Assembly (NCBI RefSeq): GCF_019192965.1
Contig: NZ_JAHTKU010000026.1
Coordinates: 1-64,000 of the forward strand
Source: Nocardioides daeguensis
GTDB taxonomy: Bacteria > Actinomycetota > Actinomycetes > Propionibacteriales > Nocardioidaceae
Length of the DNA: 64,000 bases
Direction: 5' to 3'
Positions 1-8,264 of the stretch are shown here, piece after piece. The notes beneath the pieces are model-generated. The model had not been told where the DNA came from. It saw nothing but the letters and a program-made list of their open reading frames with translations, and searched no databases. Numbering within the stretch: position 1 is the stretch's first letter; each line of letters begins with the position of its first letter. The position numbers were made by a program, and so were the translations under genes.

Positions 1-36
1 CGTTCGTCCTGAGCCAGGATCAAACTCTCCATAAGA
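1..36 (-). rRNA. rrs: 16S ribosomal RNA, 5' end only (partial)
   Basis: The reverse complement of bases 1-30 carries the universal 16S start, with GAGTTTGATCCTGGCTCAG followed by GACGAACG. The mature 5' end is placed near 36 by comparison with the distance from this motif to base 1 in E. coli 16S. The rest of the gene, and presumably 23S and 5S, lies before base 1 of the window. Transcription runs leftward from the promoters near 265-447. Confidence 0.95.
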
Positions 37-177
37 AAATTCAAACCCAGCAACACGACCTGCTGACAAACTTGTCATCAGAATCATCATTGCCGAAAAC
101 ACACATCCAACCATCAGACCATCAAAGGACGGCCCACATGATCGATGCACACAAACGTCACAACAATCTATGCATGA

Positions 178-197
178 CACACTGTTGAGTTCTCAAA
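178..197 (-). promoter_or_regulatory. conserved rRNA leader box
   Basis: On the minus strand this reads TTTGAGAACTCAACAGTGTG, a block I recognise from actinobacterial pre-16S leaders and rRNA spacers. It is thought to take part in rRNA processing or antitermination. It lies about 140 nt upstream of the mature 16S end and inside the transcribed leader. Function is from family knowledge; the sequence match is direct. Confidence 0.75.
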
Positions 198-264
198 CAT
201 CACACGCTTCGAAGTTTCCTGCGACCGTGGGCCGCAGTTCTTCTTCGAGCTGATGCAGTCCGAA

Positions 265-294
265 ACCTTAGGGTCTGACTCCGGTCTGTGCCAA
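265..294 (-). promoter_or_regulatory. rrn promoter P2 (proximal)
   Basis: Minus-strand -35 TTGGCA (289-294) and -10 TAAGGT (265-270) are separated by 18 nt, which places the start of transcription near 258 and gives a leader of about 220 nt before 16S. The match to a housekeeping-sigma promoter is good and its position is right for an rRNA operon. Confidence 0.6.
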
Positions 295-418
295 ATCCGT
301 GTGGACTTGCTTTTCTGACCGGCGTCCGAACCTGGGGTTCGAGACTTGGTGGTCGCGGGGCCGGAAGCCCTCCGGCTGACCGCCGTCTTGCTTCCCGCCG
401 CACCCGGCGACAATGAGA

Positions 419-447
419 ACATTACGCACTCCCCCGCAGAAGCACAA
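419..447 (-). promoter_or_regulatory. rrn promoter P1 (distal)
   Basis: A second minus-strand pair, -35 TTGTGC (442-447) and -10 TAATGT (419-424) with a 17-nt spacer, lies about 150 bp upstream of P2. Tandem promoters are usual for rRNA operons. Nothing else is visible between P1 and the tyrS terminator. Confidence 0.5.
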
Positions 448-509
448 ATCGAAACGACGTGACCCGGGCCACAGGGTGCCGGGAGGGGCTCCCCGGGCCC
501 TGAAAACAG

Positions 510-543
510 CTCGTGGGCGGCCCCCGGAGGGACCGCCCACGAG
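510..543 (-). terminator. intrinsic terminator of tyrS
   Basis: An 11-bp perfect stem (CTCGTGGGCGG at 510-520 with CCGCCCACGAG at 533-543) is followed on the minus strand by CTGTTTTC. It sits 18 bp after the tyrS stop, so it ends tyrS and separates it from the rRNA promoters. Confidence 0.85.
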
Positions 544-560
544 GGGGGATGTGGGCCGGC

Positions 561-1832
561 TCAGCGCACCCGCACGCCGGCGAACCGCTTCTTGCCGCGC
601 CGCAGCACCAGCCACGAGGAGGCGATCAGGTCAGCGGCCACGGGCACCTGCTCCGGGTCGTCGACCCGCACGTTGTTGAGGTAGGCCCCGCCCTCCGCGA
701 TGGTGCGCCGCGCCTCGCCCTTGGACTTCGCCAGCCCGGTCAGGGTCAGCAGCTCGACGACGTCGGGGATCCCGGCGCTGCCGTCGACGTCGACGGTGCC
801 GGCCTCACCGAGCGCGGCTTCGAGCGTCGTACCGGAGAGGAGGGTGACGTCGCCGCCGCCGAAGAGCGCCTCGGCCGCCGCCTTCGCATTCGCGGTCTCC
901 GTCTCCCCGTGGACCAAGGTGGTGACCTCGTCGGCCAGCACCTTCTGGGCCTCACGCAGGAACGGCTTCTCCGCGTGGCGTGCCTCGAGCGCCTCGATCT
1001 CCTCGCGCGGGAGGAAGGTGAAGACGCGCAGCAGCTCACCGACCTTCTCGTCCTCGACGTTGAGCCAGAACTGGTGGAAGGCGTACGGCGGCATCATCTC
1101 CGCGTCCAGCCAGAGCGCGCCGCCCTCGGTCTTGCCGTACTTGGTGCCGTCGGCCTTGGTGATGAGCGGTGTCGCGAAGGCATGCGCGGTGGCCCCCTCG
1201 GCTCGGCGGATCAGCTCCACCCCGCCGGTGAGGTTGCCCCACTGGTCGGAGCCACCGAACTGGAGGGTGACGCCACGCTCCCGGTGGAGGGTCAAGAAGT
1301 CCATCGACTGCAGCAGAACGTAGGAGAACTCGGTGTAGCTGATGCCGGACTCGAGCCGACGCCGCACGGTCTCGCGGGCGAGCATCCGGTTGACCGGGAA
1401 GTGCTTGCCGATGTCGCGCAGGAAGTCGATGACCGACAGGCCCTCGGTCCAGTCGTGGTTGTTGACCATGGTCGCCGCGTTCTCACCCTCGAAGGAGAGG
1501 AACGGCTCGATCTGGCTGCGCACGCGCGCGGTCCACTCCTGGACGGTGTCCAGGGAGTTGAGCGTGCGCTCCCCCGAGTCCCGCGGGTCGCCGATCATGC
1601 CGGTCGCACCACCGACGAGCGCGAACGGCGTGTGGCCGGCACGCTGGAGGCGCATCGCGGTGACGATCTGGACCAGGTTGCCCATGTGGAGGCTCGGCGC
1701 GGTCGGGTCGAAGCCCACATAGAACCGGACGCTCCCCTCGCTCAGCGCTGTGCGCAGCGCGTCGCGATCGGTGGACTCGGCCAGCAGGCCGCGCCACTCG
1801 AGGTCGTCCAGAAGCGTGGTGTCGACGGACAC
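561..1832 (-). CDS. tyrS: tyrosyl-tRNA synthetase
   Basis: Cytoplasmic class I aminoacyl-tRNA synthetase that charges tRNA-Tyr with tyrosine using ATP. The 423-residue protein matches the usual bacterial length of about 420. The HIGH signature appears as HMGN (residues 49-52), the tyrosine pocket as QFGGSDQWGN (191-200), and the KMSKS loop as KYGKT (231-235), the form usual in TyrRS. An S4-type RNA-binding domain closes the protein, from about residue 355. The GTG start at 1832 gives MSVDTT and has GAGAGGA just upstream. The reading frame stays open above this start, but that part is the shadow of the divergent kinase gene. A strong terminator follows. No T-box leader is visible in the 114 bp between tyrS and the divergent kinase gene. 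Confidence 0.97.
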   Translation of the reverse strand: MSVDTTLLDDLEWRGLLAESTDRDALRTALSEGSVRFYVGFDPTAPSLHMGNLVQIVTAMRLQRAGHTPFALVGGATGMIGDPRDSGERTLNSLDTVQEWTARVRSQIEPFLSFEGENAATMVNNHDWTEGLSVIDFLRDIGKHFPVNRMLARETVRRRLESGISYTEFSYVLLQSMDFLTLHRERGVTLQFGGSDQWGNLTGGVELIRRAEGATAHAFATPLITKADGTKYGKTEGGALWLDAEMMPPYAFHQFWLNVEDEKVGELLRVFTFLPREEIEALEARHAEKPFLREAQKVLADEVTTLVHGETETANAKAAAEALFGGGDVTLLSGTTLEAALGEAGTVDVDGSAGIPDVVELLTLTGLAKSKGEARRTIAEGGAYLNNVRVDDPEQVPVAADLIASSWLVLRRGKKRFAGVRVR

Positions 1833-1946
1833 GTCGGTCCTCTCTCTCGTCGTGAGCGGGGATGGTCCCCGGACCAAGGGTGCCCCATGGGTGAGCGGTC
1901 GGCCCACTGGGTTCGCCTCGGCGGACGCGGGTACGTTGCGAGGGCG

Positions 1947-3263
1947 ATGACCAACCAACGGGTAGCGGGGCGCTACACCCTCCAGCACGAGATCGGCCGC
2001 GGTGCGCACGGCGCCGTGTGGGCGGCGTACGACGAGGTGCTCGGCCGCACCGTCGCGCTCAAGCGGCTCGGGAGGGCGTCCGGTCCGGGCATCGACGCGG
2101 CGCGGGCCGAGCGCGAGGCCCGGCTCGCCGCGCAGCTCGGCCACCCGAACGTGGTGGCCGTCTACGACCTCGTGACCGACGACGGCGACACCTGGCTGGT
2201 GATGGAGAAGGTCGACGGCCAGGCGCTGTCGGCCGTCGTGCGGGACGCACCGCTCTCGCCCGACGACGCCGCGCGGCTGCTGGCGCCGGTGGCCGACGCG
2301 CTCGCGCACGCACACGGGCTCGGCATCGTGCACCGCGACGTCAAGCCCTCGAACATCCTCGCGGGACCCGAGGGCGCGAAGCTGACCGACTTCGGCATCG
2401 CCCGGGGCTCCGGCGACGCGACGCTGACCCGCACCGGCCTCGTGACCGGGTCCCCTGCCTACCTGGCTCCGGAGGTCGCGGTCGGCGGGCAGGCGACGCC
2501 GGCGAGCGACGTGTGGTCGCTGGGCGCCACGCTCGTGCACCTGCTGACCGGGCGGCCGCCGTACCACCGTGACGACCTGGACAACGCTCCTCTGGCGGTG
2601 GTCTACCGGATCGCGCACGAGGACCCGCCCGTCGTGGCGGGCGCGGGGTGGCTCGCACCGCTGCTCGCAACGACGATGGCCAAGGACCCGCAGGCCCGGC
2701 CCACGATGGCCGAGGTGCGCGACCAGCTGGCCCGGACCGCCCACGCTGCGGAGCACACGATGGCGCTGCCGGCCGTTCCGGCCATCCGGCGGACGAGCCG
2801 CGTCGCCGCGGCGGCCGTTGCGGCGCTGGTGCTCGCGCTGCTGGTCGTGGCCGTCCTGGCGCTCCGGCCCGACGGCGACCGCACACCCACGACCCGAGAC
2901 ACACCGAGCTCGTCGGGTGGGCCGACCGGGGCGACCGGACCCACCACGTCGCCCGCCACGCCGACGGCCGCCGAGCTGGAGGAGTTCGCACGCACGTATG
3001 TCGCGACGGCGAGCAGCGACCCGGACCGCGGGCTCGCGATGCTGACGCCGGCGTACCAGGCGAAGAGCCCGGACTACGCGTCGTTCTGGGGGAAGGTGAA
3101 GAACCCCGAGATCGTGGACCTGTCGGCCGATCCCGCCCGGATGAGCGTGACCTACCGCTACTCCTACGTCCTCCAGGGACAGGGACGTCGCCGGGAATGG
3201 GTAACCCTCTTCCTCGTCGACCAGGGCGGCAACCTGCTGATCGACAACGCCTCGGCTGGGTAG
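1947..3263 (+). CDS. transmembrane Ser/Thr protein kinase (PknB-like)
   Basis: Eukaryotic-type receptor kinase of 438 residues. The N-terminal catalytic domain has the glycine loop GRGAHGAV (17-24), the VALK lysine (K39), HRDVKPSN (129-136) and DFG (148-150), so it should be active. One membrane segment rich in Ala, Val and Leu lies near 287-308. It is followed by a Thr/Pro-rich linker and an outside domain of about 100 residues starting at PTAAELEEF (about 340). That outer domain is not PASTA; it looks like a small alpha+beta sensor and is shared with the next gene. The ATG at 1947 follows a possible -10 TACGTT (1932-1937) without an obvious ribosome site, so translation may be leaderless or nearly so. 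It is divergent from tyrS. Confidence 0.93.
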   Translation: MTNQRVAGRYTLQHEIGRGAHGAVWAAYDEVLGRTVALKRLGRASGPGIDAARAEREARLAAQLGHPNVVAVYDLVTDDGDTWLVMEKVDGQALSAVVRDAPLSPDDAARLLAPVADALAHAHGLGIVHRDVKPSNILAGPEGAKLTDFGIARGSGDATLTRTGLVTGSPAYLAPEVAVGGQATPASDVWSLGATLVHLLTGRPPYHRDDLDNAPLAVVYRIAHEDPPVVAGAGWLAPLLATTMAKDPQARPTMAEVRDQLARTAHAAEHTMALPAVPAIRRTSRVAAAAVAALVLALLVVAVLALRPDGDRTPTTRDTPSSSGGPTGATGPTTSPATPTAAELEEFARTYVATASSDPDRGLAMLTPAYQAKSPDYASFWGKVKNPEIVDLSADPARMSVTYRYSYVLQGQGRRREWVTLFLVDQGGNLLIDNASAG

Positions 3264-3273
3264 CGTGCCTGTC

Positions 3274-4182
3274 GTGACCGGGTACGGCGTGCTGTCAGCG
3301 GACGACGCGGCCCGGCTGCTCCTGCCGGTGGCCGAGTCCGTGGCCGCGGTCCACGCCCCCGCCGGCGGGCACGGCGCCATCTCGCCGGCCGCGATCGAGG
3401 TGGACGCCCACGGGCGGGCGCTCCTGCTCGACCGCGCCCGGGTCGCACCGGACCCCGCCTTCACCGCGCCCGGTGCGCCCGACGACGTCTGGTCGCTCGC
3501 GGCGGTGCTGCTGCACGCCACCACGGGCGAGCCGCCCGCACCGGGCGGCACGCCGGTCGTCCCGCGGACGACCGGCTGGCTCGCGCCCCTCATCGAGCTC
3601 GGGCTGCGCCCCGACGCCCGCGACCGACCCTCGGCGGCCGAGGTCGCCGACTACCTGCGGGCCCGGGTGGCGCCGGCGTCCGGGGGCCGCCGGTTCCCCA
3701 TCGCGGGACTCGTGGCGGCAGGCGCGGCGGTGGTCGCGGTGCTCGGGATCGTGGGAGCGGCGCTGCTGTTCACGGGCGGCGGCGAGGAGGACCCGCCGCC
3801 GCGGACCAAGGCGTCGGAGGCGACGAGTCGCGGGGAGGACGTGCCGACCGCCGCCGTTCCCTCGGCCGGGCCGACACCGCCGACGGCAGCCGAACTGGAG
3901 GACTTCGCCCGCGACTACGTCGCCACCGCCAGCGGCGACCCGGCGCTGGGGATCACCTGGCTGACCCGGGCCTACCAGCAGCGCAGCCCGCGGTACCGCC
4001 AGGTCTGGGCGTCGATCCGCGACCCCCGGATCCTGTCGGTCAGCGGCGACCCGACGGCGATGCAGGTCCGCTACACCTACCGCTACCGGCTGCCCGGCGG
4101 CGGCTCCCGCACCGAGGACATCACCCTCTTCCTCGTGCAGGACGGCAGCCGGCTGCTCATCGCCGACGCAGTCGCGCGGTAG
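3274..4182 (+). CDS. membrane pseudokinase, paralogue of the preceding kinase
   Basis: This 302-residue protein is a cut-down copy of its neighbour. The kinase N-lobe, including the glycine loop and lysine, is missing. The C-lobe begins at the equivalent of SPDDAARLL (here SADDAARLL). HRDVKPSN has become HGAISPAA (about 33-40) and DFG has become LDRA, so catalysis is not expected. The DVWSLAA, GEPP and RPSAAEV segments keep the C-lobe fold. One membrane helix lies near 143-165. The outside domain (from about 203, PTAAELEDF) closely resembles that of the kinase. The frame could start at GTG 3265, but I chose GTG 3274: TAGCGT (3261-3266), which includes the kinase stop codon, sits 7 nt before it and looks like a leaderless -10. 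It may act as a decoy or regulatory partner; that is inference. Confidence 0.75.
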   Translation: MTGYGVLSADDAARLLLPVAESVAAVHAPAGGHGAISPAAIEVDAHGRALLLDRARVAPDPAFTAPGAPDDVWSLAAVLLHATTGEPPAPGGTPVVPRTTGWLAPLIELGLRPDARDRPSAAEVADYLRARVAPASGGRRFPIAGLVAAGAAVVAVLGIVGAALLFTGGGEEDPPPRTKASEATSRGEDVPTAAVPSAGPTPPTAAELEDFARDYVATASGDPALGITWLTRAYQQRSPRYRQVWASIRDPRILSVSGDPTAMQVRYTYRYRLPGGGSRTEDITLFLVQDGSRLLIADAVAR

Positions 4183-4198
4183 CGGGTACTGCTGCCGC

Positions 4199-4927
4199 AT
4201 GGGCGCCATCCGGGTCGGCACGTCGGGGTGGTCCTACGCGTCGTGGCGCGGCGACTTCTACCCGAAGGGGCTGGTGCAGCGGCGTGAGCTCGCCTACCTG
4301 GCCGAGCGGCTCTCGACCGTCGAGGTGAACGGCTCGTTCTACTCCCTGCAGCGGCCCTCGACGTACCGCAGGTGGCGCGACGAGACCCCCGACGACTTCG
4401 TGCTGGCCGTCAAGGGCAGCCGATTCATCACCCACCTCAAGCGACTGCGCGACGTCGAGGACGGACTAGCCAGGTTCTTCGGCTCCGGCGTCCTCGAGCT
4501 GGGGGCGAAGCTCGGCCCCGTGCTGTGGCAGCTGCCGGCCTCCCTGTCGTACGACGCCGCGCTGATGGGCTCGTTCTACCGGCTCCTCCCCCGGGGAGTG
4601 CGGCACGTCGTCGAGTTCCGCCACCGCAGCTTCTGCGTGGACGAGGCGTTCGAGCAGATGCGTGAGCACGGGATCGGCTGCGTCGTCTCCGACTCCCCCG
4701 GCCGCTGGCCGATGGCCGAGGTGGTCACCAGCGACGTCGTGCACGTGCGGCTGCACGGGCACACCGAGCTGTACGCCAGCGGGTACGCGCCGCGCTCGCT
4801 CGACCGGTGGGCGAGCAAGTGCCGACGGTGGTCGGAGCAGGCGGACGTCTTCGTCTACTTCGACAACGACGCCCGGGGCCGCGCACCCCACGACGCCGTG
4901 GCGCTGCGCCAGCGGCTCGACGGGTGA
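4199..4927 (+). CDS. DUF72 family protein (YecE-like)
   Basis: A 242-residue protein of the DUF72 family, a TIM-barrel-like fold of unclear biochemical role. Typical blocks are VGTSGWSY and FYP near the start, VEVNGSFYSL, the FVLAVKGSRFITH strand, LGPVLWQLP, EFRHRSF, VHVRLHG and the closing VFVYFDNDA. The ATG at 4199 follows TACTGC by 6 nt, a weak version of the leaderless pattern seen across this window. It starts 16 bp after the pseudokinase, on the same strand, so cotranscription is possible. No specific substrate can be proposed. Confidence 0.9.
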   Translation: MGAIRVGTSGWSYASWRGDFYPKGLVQRRELAYLAERLSTVEVNGSFYSLQRPSTYRRWRDETPDDFVLAVKGSRFITHLKRLRDVEDGLARFFGSGVLELGAKLGPVLWQLPASLSYDAALMGSFYRLLPRGVRHVVEFRHRSFCVDEAFEQMREHGIGCVVSDSPGRWPMAEVVTSDVVHVRLHGHTELYASGYAPRSLDRWASKCRRWSEQADVFVYFDNDARGRAPHDAVALRQRLDG

Positions 4928-4939
4928 CATGCTCGACGC

Positions 4940-5692
4940 ATGGCTGAGAACCCCGCCCCGCTGGAGCCCCTCGACGAGACCTGGGAGCGGGCGCTGTGCG
5001 TCGTCGCGCACCCCGACGACATGGAGTTCGGAGCAGCGGCCGCGGTCGCGCGCTGGACCGGCCAGGGCAAGAGCGTCGTCTACTGCATGGTGACCAGCGG
5101 CGAAGCCGGCATCGACGGGCTCGACCCGGACGCGTGCCGCGCGGTGCGCGAGGCTGAGCAGGTCCGCTCCGCCGAGGTCGTCGGGGTCGACGTCGTCGAC
5201 TTCCTGCGCCAGCCCGACGGCGTCCTCGAGTACGGCGTCGCGCTGCGCAGCGTGATCGCCGCCGAGGTCCGCCGGCACCGCCCCGACATCGTGATCACCG
5301 GCAACTTCCGCGACACCTGGGGCGGGCGCAACCTCAACCAGGCCGACCACATCGCGGTCGGCCGGGCGGTCGTGGACGCCGTACGGGACGCCGGGAACCG
5401 GTGGGTCTTCGCCGACCAGCTCGGCGGCTCCGACGGGCTCGAGCCCTGGGGCGGCGTGCGCGAGGTCTGGGCCTTCGGCTCCCCCGAGGCGACACACGCC
5501 GTCGACACGACCGCCACCTTCGACGCCGGCGTCGAGTCGCTCGAGGCGCACGCGGCCTACATCGACGGGCTGGGCTGGGAGGACTGGGACCCGCGGGAGT
5601 TCCTCGAGGGGATGGCCCGGGCCGCCGGGTCGCGGCTGGGCGTGGCGCTCGCCGCGCCGTTCGAGGTGTTCCCCATGGGTTGGGGCGAGTAG
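4940..5692 (+). CDS. PIG-L family deacetylase
   Basis: A 250-residue zinc-dependent deacetylase of the LmbE/PIG-L family, which removes N-acetyl groups from sugar conjugates (MshB and mycothiol S-conjugate amidase belong here). The metal site is shown by AHPDDMEFG (near residues 20-28) and by NQADHIAVG, which supplies the later histidine. The length and the lack of MshB-specific blocks leave the substrate open. It follows the DUF72 gene by 12 bp and may share its transcript. The tRNA gene on the other strand begins 7 bp after its stop. Confidence 0.88.
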   Translation: MAENPAPLEPLDETWERALCVVAHPDDMEFGAAAAVARWTGQGKSVVYCMVTSGEAGIDGLDPDACRAVREAEQVRSAEVVGVDVVDFLRQPDGVLEYGVALRSVIAAEVRRHRPDIVITGNFRDTWGGRNLNQADHIAVGRAVVDAVRDAGNRWVFADQLGGSDGLEPWGGVREVWAFGSPEATHAVDTTATFDAGVESLEAHAAYIDGLGWEDWDPREFLEGMARAAGSRLGVALAAPFEVFPMGWGE

Positions 5693-5699
5693 CGCGGAG

Positions 5700-5773
5700 T
5701 AGGCCGGGTGGGGCTCGAACCCACGACCCAAGGATTATGAGTCCTCTGCTCTGACCGACTGAGCTACCGGCCC
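5700..5773 (-). tRNA. tRNA with CAU anticodon (elongator Met or Ile2)
   Basis: The minus strand folds into a full cloverleaf: acceptor GGGCCGG pairing with CCGGCCT (with a G-U at the first pair), T8A9, D arm, anticodon loop CTCATAA, T arm with TTCGAGC, discriminator A. CCA is not encoded. The anticodon CAU fits elongator tRNA-Met or the lysidine-modified tRNA-Ile2. The acceptor has C4-G69 and C5-G68, which in E. coli are TilS recognition pairs of tRNA-Ile2, so Ile2 is a real possibility. It is not initiator-like. Confidence 0.95.
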
Positions 5774-5780
5774 GCGCGGC

Positions 5781-6779
5781 TCACCCTAGTGCGGCGCGCC
5801 CGCCCAACGGCGGTGGGTCGAGCAGCGAGGCGAGGCGTACGGCGGGCGCGGAGCCGAACTCGACCCGTTCGTCGTGGGTCATCGTGGCGACGCAGCGGCG
5901 CCAGGACTCGACGCGCGCCAGGCGGCCGAGCTGGAGCGCGGCGGGGAGGGCGGCGCGCAGGTCGGCGAGCGGGGCGAGGTCGGACCACGTCTCGAGGGCG
6001 GCGTCGGCGATCCGCCACAGGAGCGGGTCGTCGGCGGGGAGGTCGAGGCTGCGGCGGGCCATGGCGAGGGGGACGTACAGGCTGGCGAGCGGGTCGCCCA
6101 CGACGGCGTCGCCGTAGTCGAAGGAGCGGAGCCCGCCGTCGGGGGCGAGCACGAGGTTCTCGGCGTGCAGGTCGTTGTGGAGCAGTGTCAGCGGCAGGCC
6201 GAGGTCCTCGACCTGGTCCGCCCACCGCTCGACGGCCGGGAGGAGGGCCTCGAGCAGGACGGCGACCTCGGGCGCCAGGCGACGAGGGTCGTCGGGGGCG
6301 AGGGCGGCGAGGCGGCCGACCGCGTTGGCGACGTACGTCGTGGCGTCGACGGGAGCGAGCACGGTGAGGTGGAGGGCGCGGGCCTCGGGCACGAGGCGGC
6401 GCTGGAGGTCCGCCGCGTCGACGGCGATCCGGGTCCACGTGGCCAGATCGGTCCGCCCACGCTCGCGGAGGGTGGGGCCGAGGTCGGCGGTGAGCAGCAG
6501 GTCGCGGTCGCCGTCGGCGGCGAGGACCGGGACGACGCGGTCCGGGGCGACCTGCGCCAGCCGGGCCATCAGCCGCGCCTCGTGGGCCTGGCCCGGACAG
6601 TTCTGCTTGGCGTACGACGACCGGCCGGCCGCCGTGACCCGCCACACTGCCGACCAGGGTCGGTGGGCGACCACCTCGAGCCGCTCGGGGACCCCCGCCG
6701 CTGCGGTCACGAACGCACCCAGATCGGCGCGGAACTCCTCCGTCGCCCACACCGCGCTCGTCCAGGTGCTCGTGCTCAC
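5781..6779 (-). CDS. APH-fold phosphotransferase family protein
   Basis: A 332-residue protein with the aminoglycoside phosphotransferase/choline kinase fold. The catalytic loop is HNDLHAENL (HxDxxxxN) and the metal-binding segment that follows is SFDYGDAVVGDP, with the N-terminal lobe carrying RVTAAGRSSYAKQ as the probable nucleotide-binding lysine strand. Such actinobacterial proteins phosphorylate small molecules of unknown identity; nothing here singles out antibiotics. The GTG start at 6779 is the upstream-most sensible start. It stands alone between the tRNA and the histidine kinase gene. Confidence 0.8.
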   Translation of the reverse strand: MSTSTWTSAVWATEEFRADLGAFVTAAAGVPERLEVVAHRPWSAVWRVTAAGRSSYAKQNCPGQAHEARLMARLAQVAPDRVVPVLAADGDRDLLLTADLGPTLRERGRTDLATWTRIAVDAADLQRRLVPEARALHLTVLAPVDATTYVANAVGRLAALAPDDPRRLAPEVAVLLEALLPAVERWADQVEDLGLPLTLLHNDLHAENLVLAPDGGLRSFDYGDAVVGDPLASLYVPLAMARRSLDLPADDPLLWRIADAALETWSDLAPLADLRAALPAALQLGRLARVESWRRCVATMTHDERVEFGSAPAVRLASLLDPPPLGGRAALG

Positions 6780-6854
6780 CCCTGCAGCGTCGCCCCGCGG
6801 GGGCCGGTCGCGCTACCGGTTTCCTCCGGGTCCCGTCGGCATACCCGGCCGAAC

Positions 6855-8264
6855 CTAGGCGTGGGCGATCTGGGGTGCGAGGTGCACGGTGATCCGGGTG
6901 TCGCCGGGCACGCTGTGCAGGGTGACGGATCCGCCGTGGGCGCTGACGATGGCCTGCACGAGGGCCAGGCCGAGGCCGATCCCGTCGGAGCGGTGCCGCG
7001 AGGCGTCACCGCGGGTGAACCGCTCGAAGGCGGTGTCGAACAGGTCGGGTGGGAAGCCGGGACCGTCGTCGTGGACGTCGAAGCCGTCGGCCCGGACGGT
7101 CACGGTGACGGTCGTCCCCGCAGGCGTGTACTTGCGGGCGTTGGCCAGCAGGTTGGTGACCACCTGGTGCAGGCGGTGCTCGTCGCCGATCGTCTCGACG
7201 GGCTCGCCGTCCGCGGGCAGCACGATCCGCCAGCGGTGGTCGGGGGCGACCACCCGGGCGTCGTCGACAGCCTCGAGCAGCAGCCGGGTCAGGTCGACGG
7301 GCTCGGCCGCGAGCGGGCGCCCGGCGTCGATCCGGGCGAGCAGGAGAAGGTCCTCGACCAGGGCCGTCATCCGGGCCGCCTCCTCCTCGACCTTGGCCAG
7401 CGCCAGGGCCGCCGTGTCGGGATCGCCCTGCCGCCGGGCGAGCTCGGTGTAGCCGGCGATCGTGGTCAACGGGGTGCGCAGCTCGTGCGACGCGTCGGCG
7501 ACGAACTGGCGGACCTGCTGCTCGCTGCGGTGGCGCGCGGACAGCGAGGACTCGACGTGCTCGAGGAGCTGGTTGAGGGCCAGGCCGACCTGCCCCGCCT
7601 CGGTGCGCGGGTCGGTCAACCGCGCCGGGACCCGCTCGGTGAGGCCGATGTCTCCTTCGGCCAGCGGCAGCGCGGCGACTGCGTGCGCCGTGGCGGCGAC
7701 CTCGGTGAGGGGACGCAGCTGGCGTCGTACGACGGCGGTGCCGGCCAGCGCCGCGGCGACGATGCCGAGCAGGGCCAGCACCACCTCGAGGCGGACGAGG
7801 GACGCGGTGGCCTCGTCGACGTCCTCGGTGGGCAGCCCGACCACCGTCGTGACGCCGTCGCGCTCCTCGTGGCTGCGCAGGACCCGGTAGCTGCCCAGGC
7901 CCGGGAGATCGACGGTGGCGGGGTCGCGGCCGACGTCGACAAGACGGCGGAGCACGGCGGGTCCGAGGCCCCGTGGCTGGGGCCCGTCGTCGGAGTAGGT
8001 CACGACGTATCCCTGCTGCGCGTCACCGGCGAACGCCGCCCGCAGGGTGCCCTCGCCACCGAAGGCGTCCGGGGGCGGCGCCCCGGCGGGCCCGCGGGTC
8101 AGGGAGGCGACGTCGCGGTCGAGCCGGTTGGTCAGCCAGGCGTGCATGCCGAGGGTGGTGACCGTCCCGACCAGGAGCGAGACCACCGCGACCAGCGTGA
8201 CCGCGGTGACGACGAGCCGCGCGGCGAGCGAGTGCGGCCACAGGCGACCCACCAGCCGGTCCAT
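6855..8264 (-). CDS. sensor histidine kinase
   Basis: Membrane sensor of 469 residues for the response regulator gene that precedes it. A first membrane helix lies near residues 14-40, an outside domain of about 100 residues follows, then a second helix and a HAMP-like segment (RRQLRPLTEVAATA). The phosphorylated histidine is in FVADASHELRTPL (about residue 256). The ATPase part shows NLLANARKYTP and DDGPGFP, then GIGLGLALV. The overall form is like TrcS/TcrY kinases. The ATG at 8264 shares one base with the regulator stop (TGATG), which shows translational coupling. GTG at 8267 is an alternative start. Confidence 0.93.
   Translation of the reverse strand: MDRLVGRLWPHSLAARLVVTAVTLVAVVSLLVGTVTTLGMHAWLTNRLDRDVASLTRGPAGAPPPDAFGGEGTLRAAFAGDAQQGYVVTYSDDGPQPRGLGPAVLRRLVDVGRDPATVDLPGLGSYRVLRSHEERDGVTTVVGLPTEDVDEATASLVRLEVVLALLGIVAAALAGTAVVRRQLRPLTEVAATAHAVAALPLAEGDIGLTERVPARLTDPRTEAGQVGLALNQLLEHVESSLSARHRSEQQVRQFVADASHELRTPLTTIAGYTELARRQGDPDTAALALAKVEEEAARMTALVEDLLLLARIDAGRPLAAEPVDLTRLLLEAVDDARVVAPDHRWRIVLPADGEPVETIGDEHRLHQVVTNLLANARKYTPAGTTVTVTVRADGFDVHDDGPGFPPDLFDTAFERFTRGDASRHRSDGIGLGLALVQAIVSAHGGSVTLHSVPGDTRITVHLAPQIAHA

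Noticed and set aside
513-1946. Long open frame before the kinase that could extend its N-terminus
   Set aside because: It is antisense to tyrS, whose motifs are all intact, and the kinase domain starts normally at 1947.
1833-1946. T-box or riboswitch leader upstream of tyrS
   Set aside because: No T-box sequence, specifier loop or terminator is seen in this short gap.
5781-6779. Aminoglycoside resistance gene
   Set aside because: Only the general fold motifs match; nothing indicates an antibiotic substrate.
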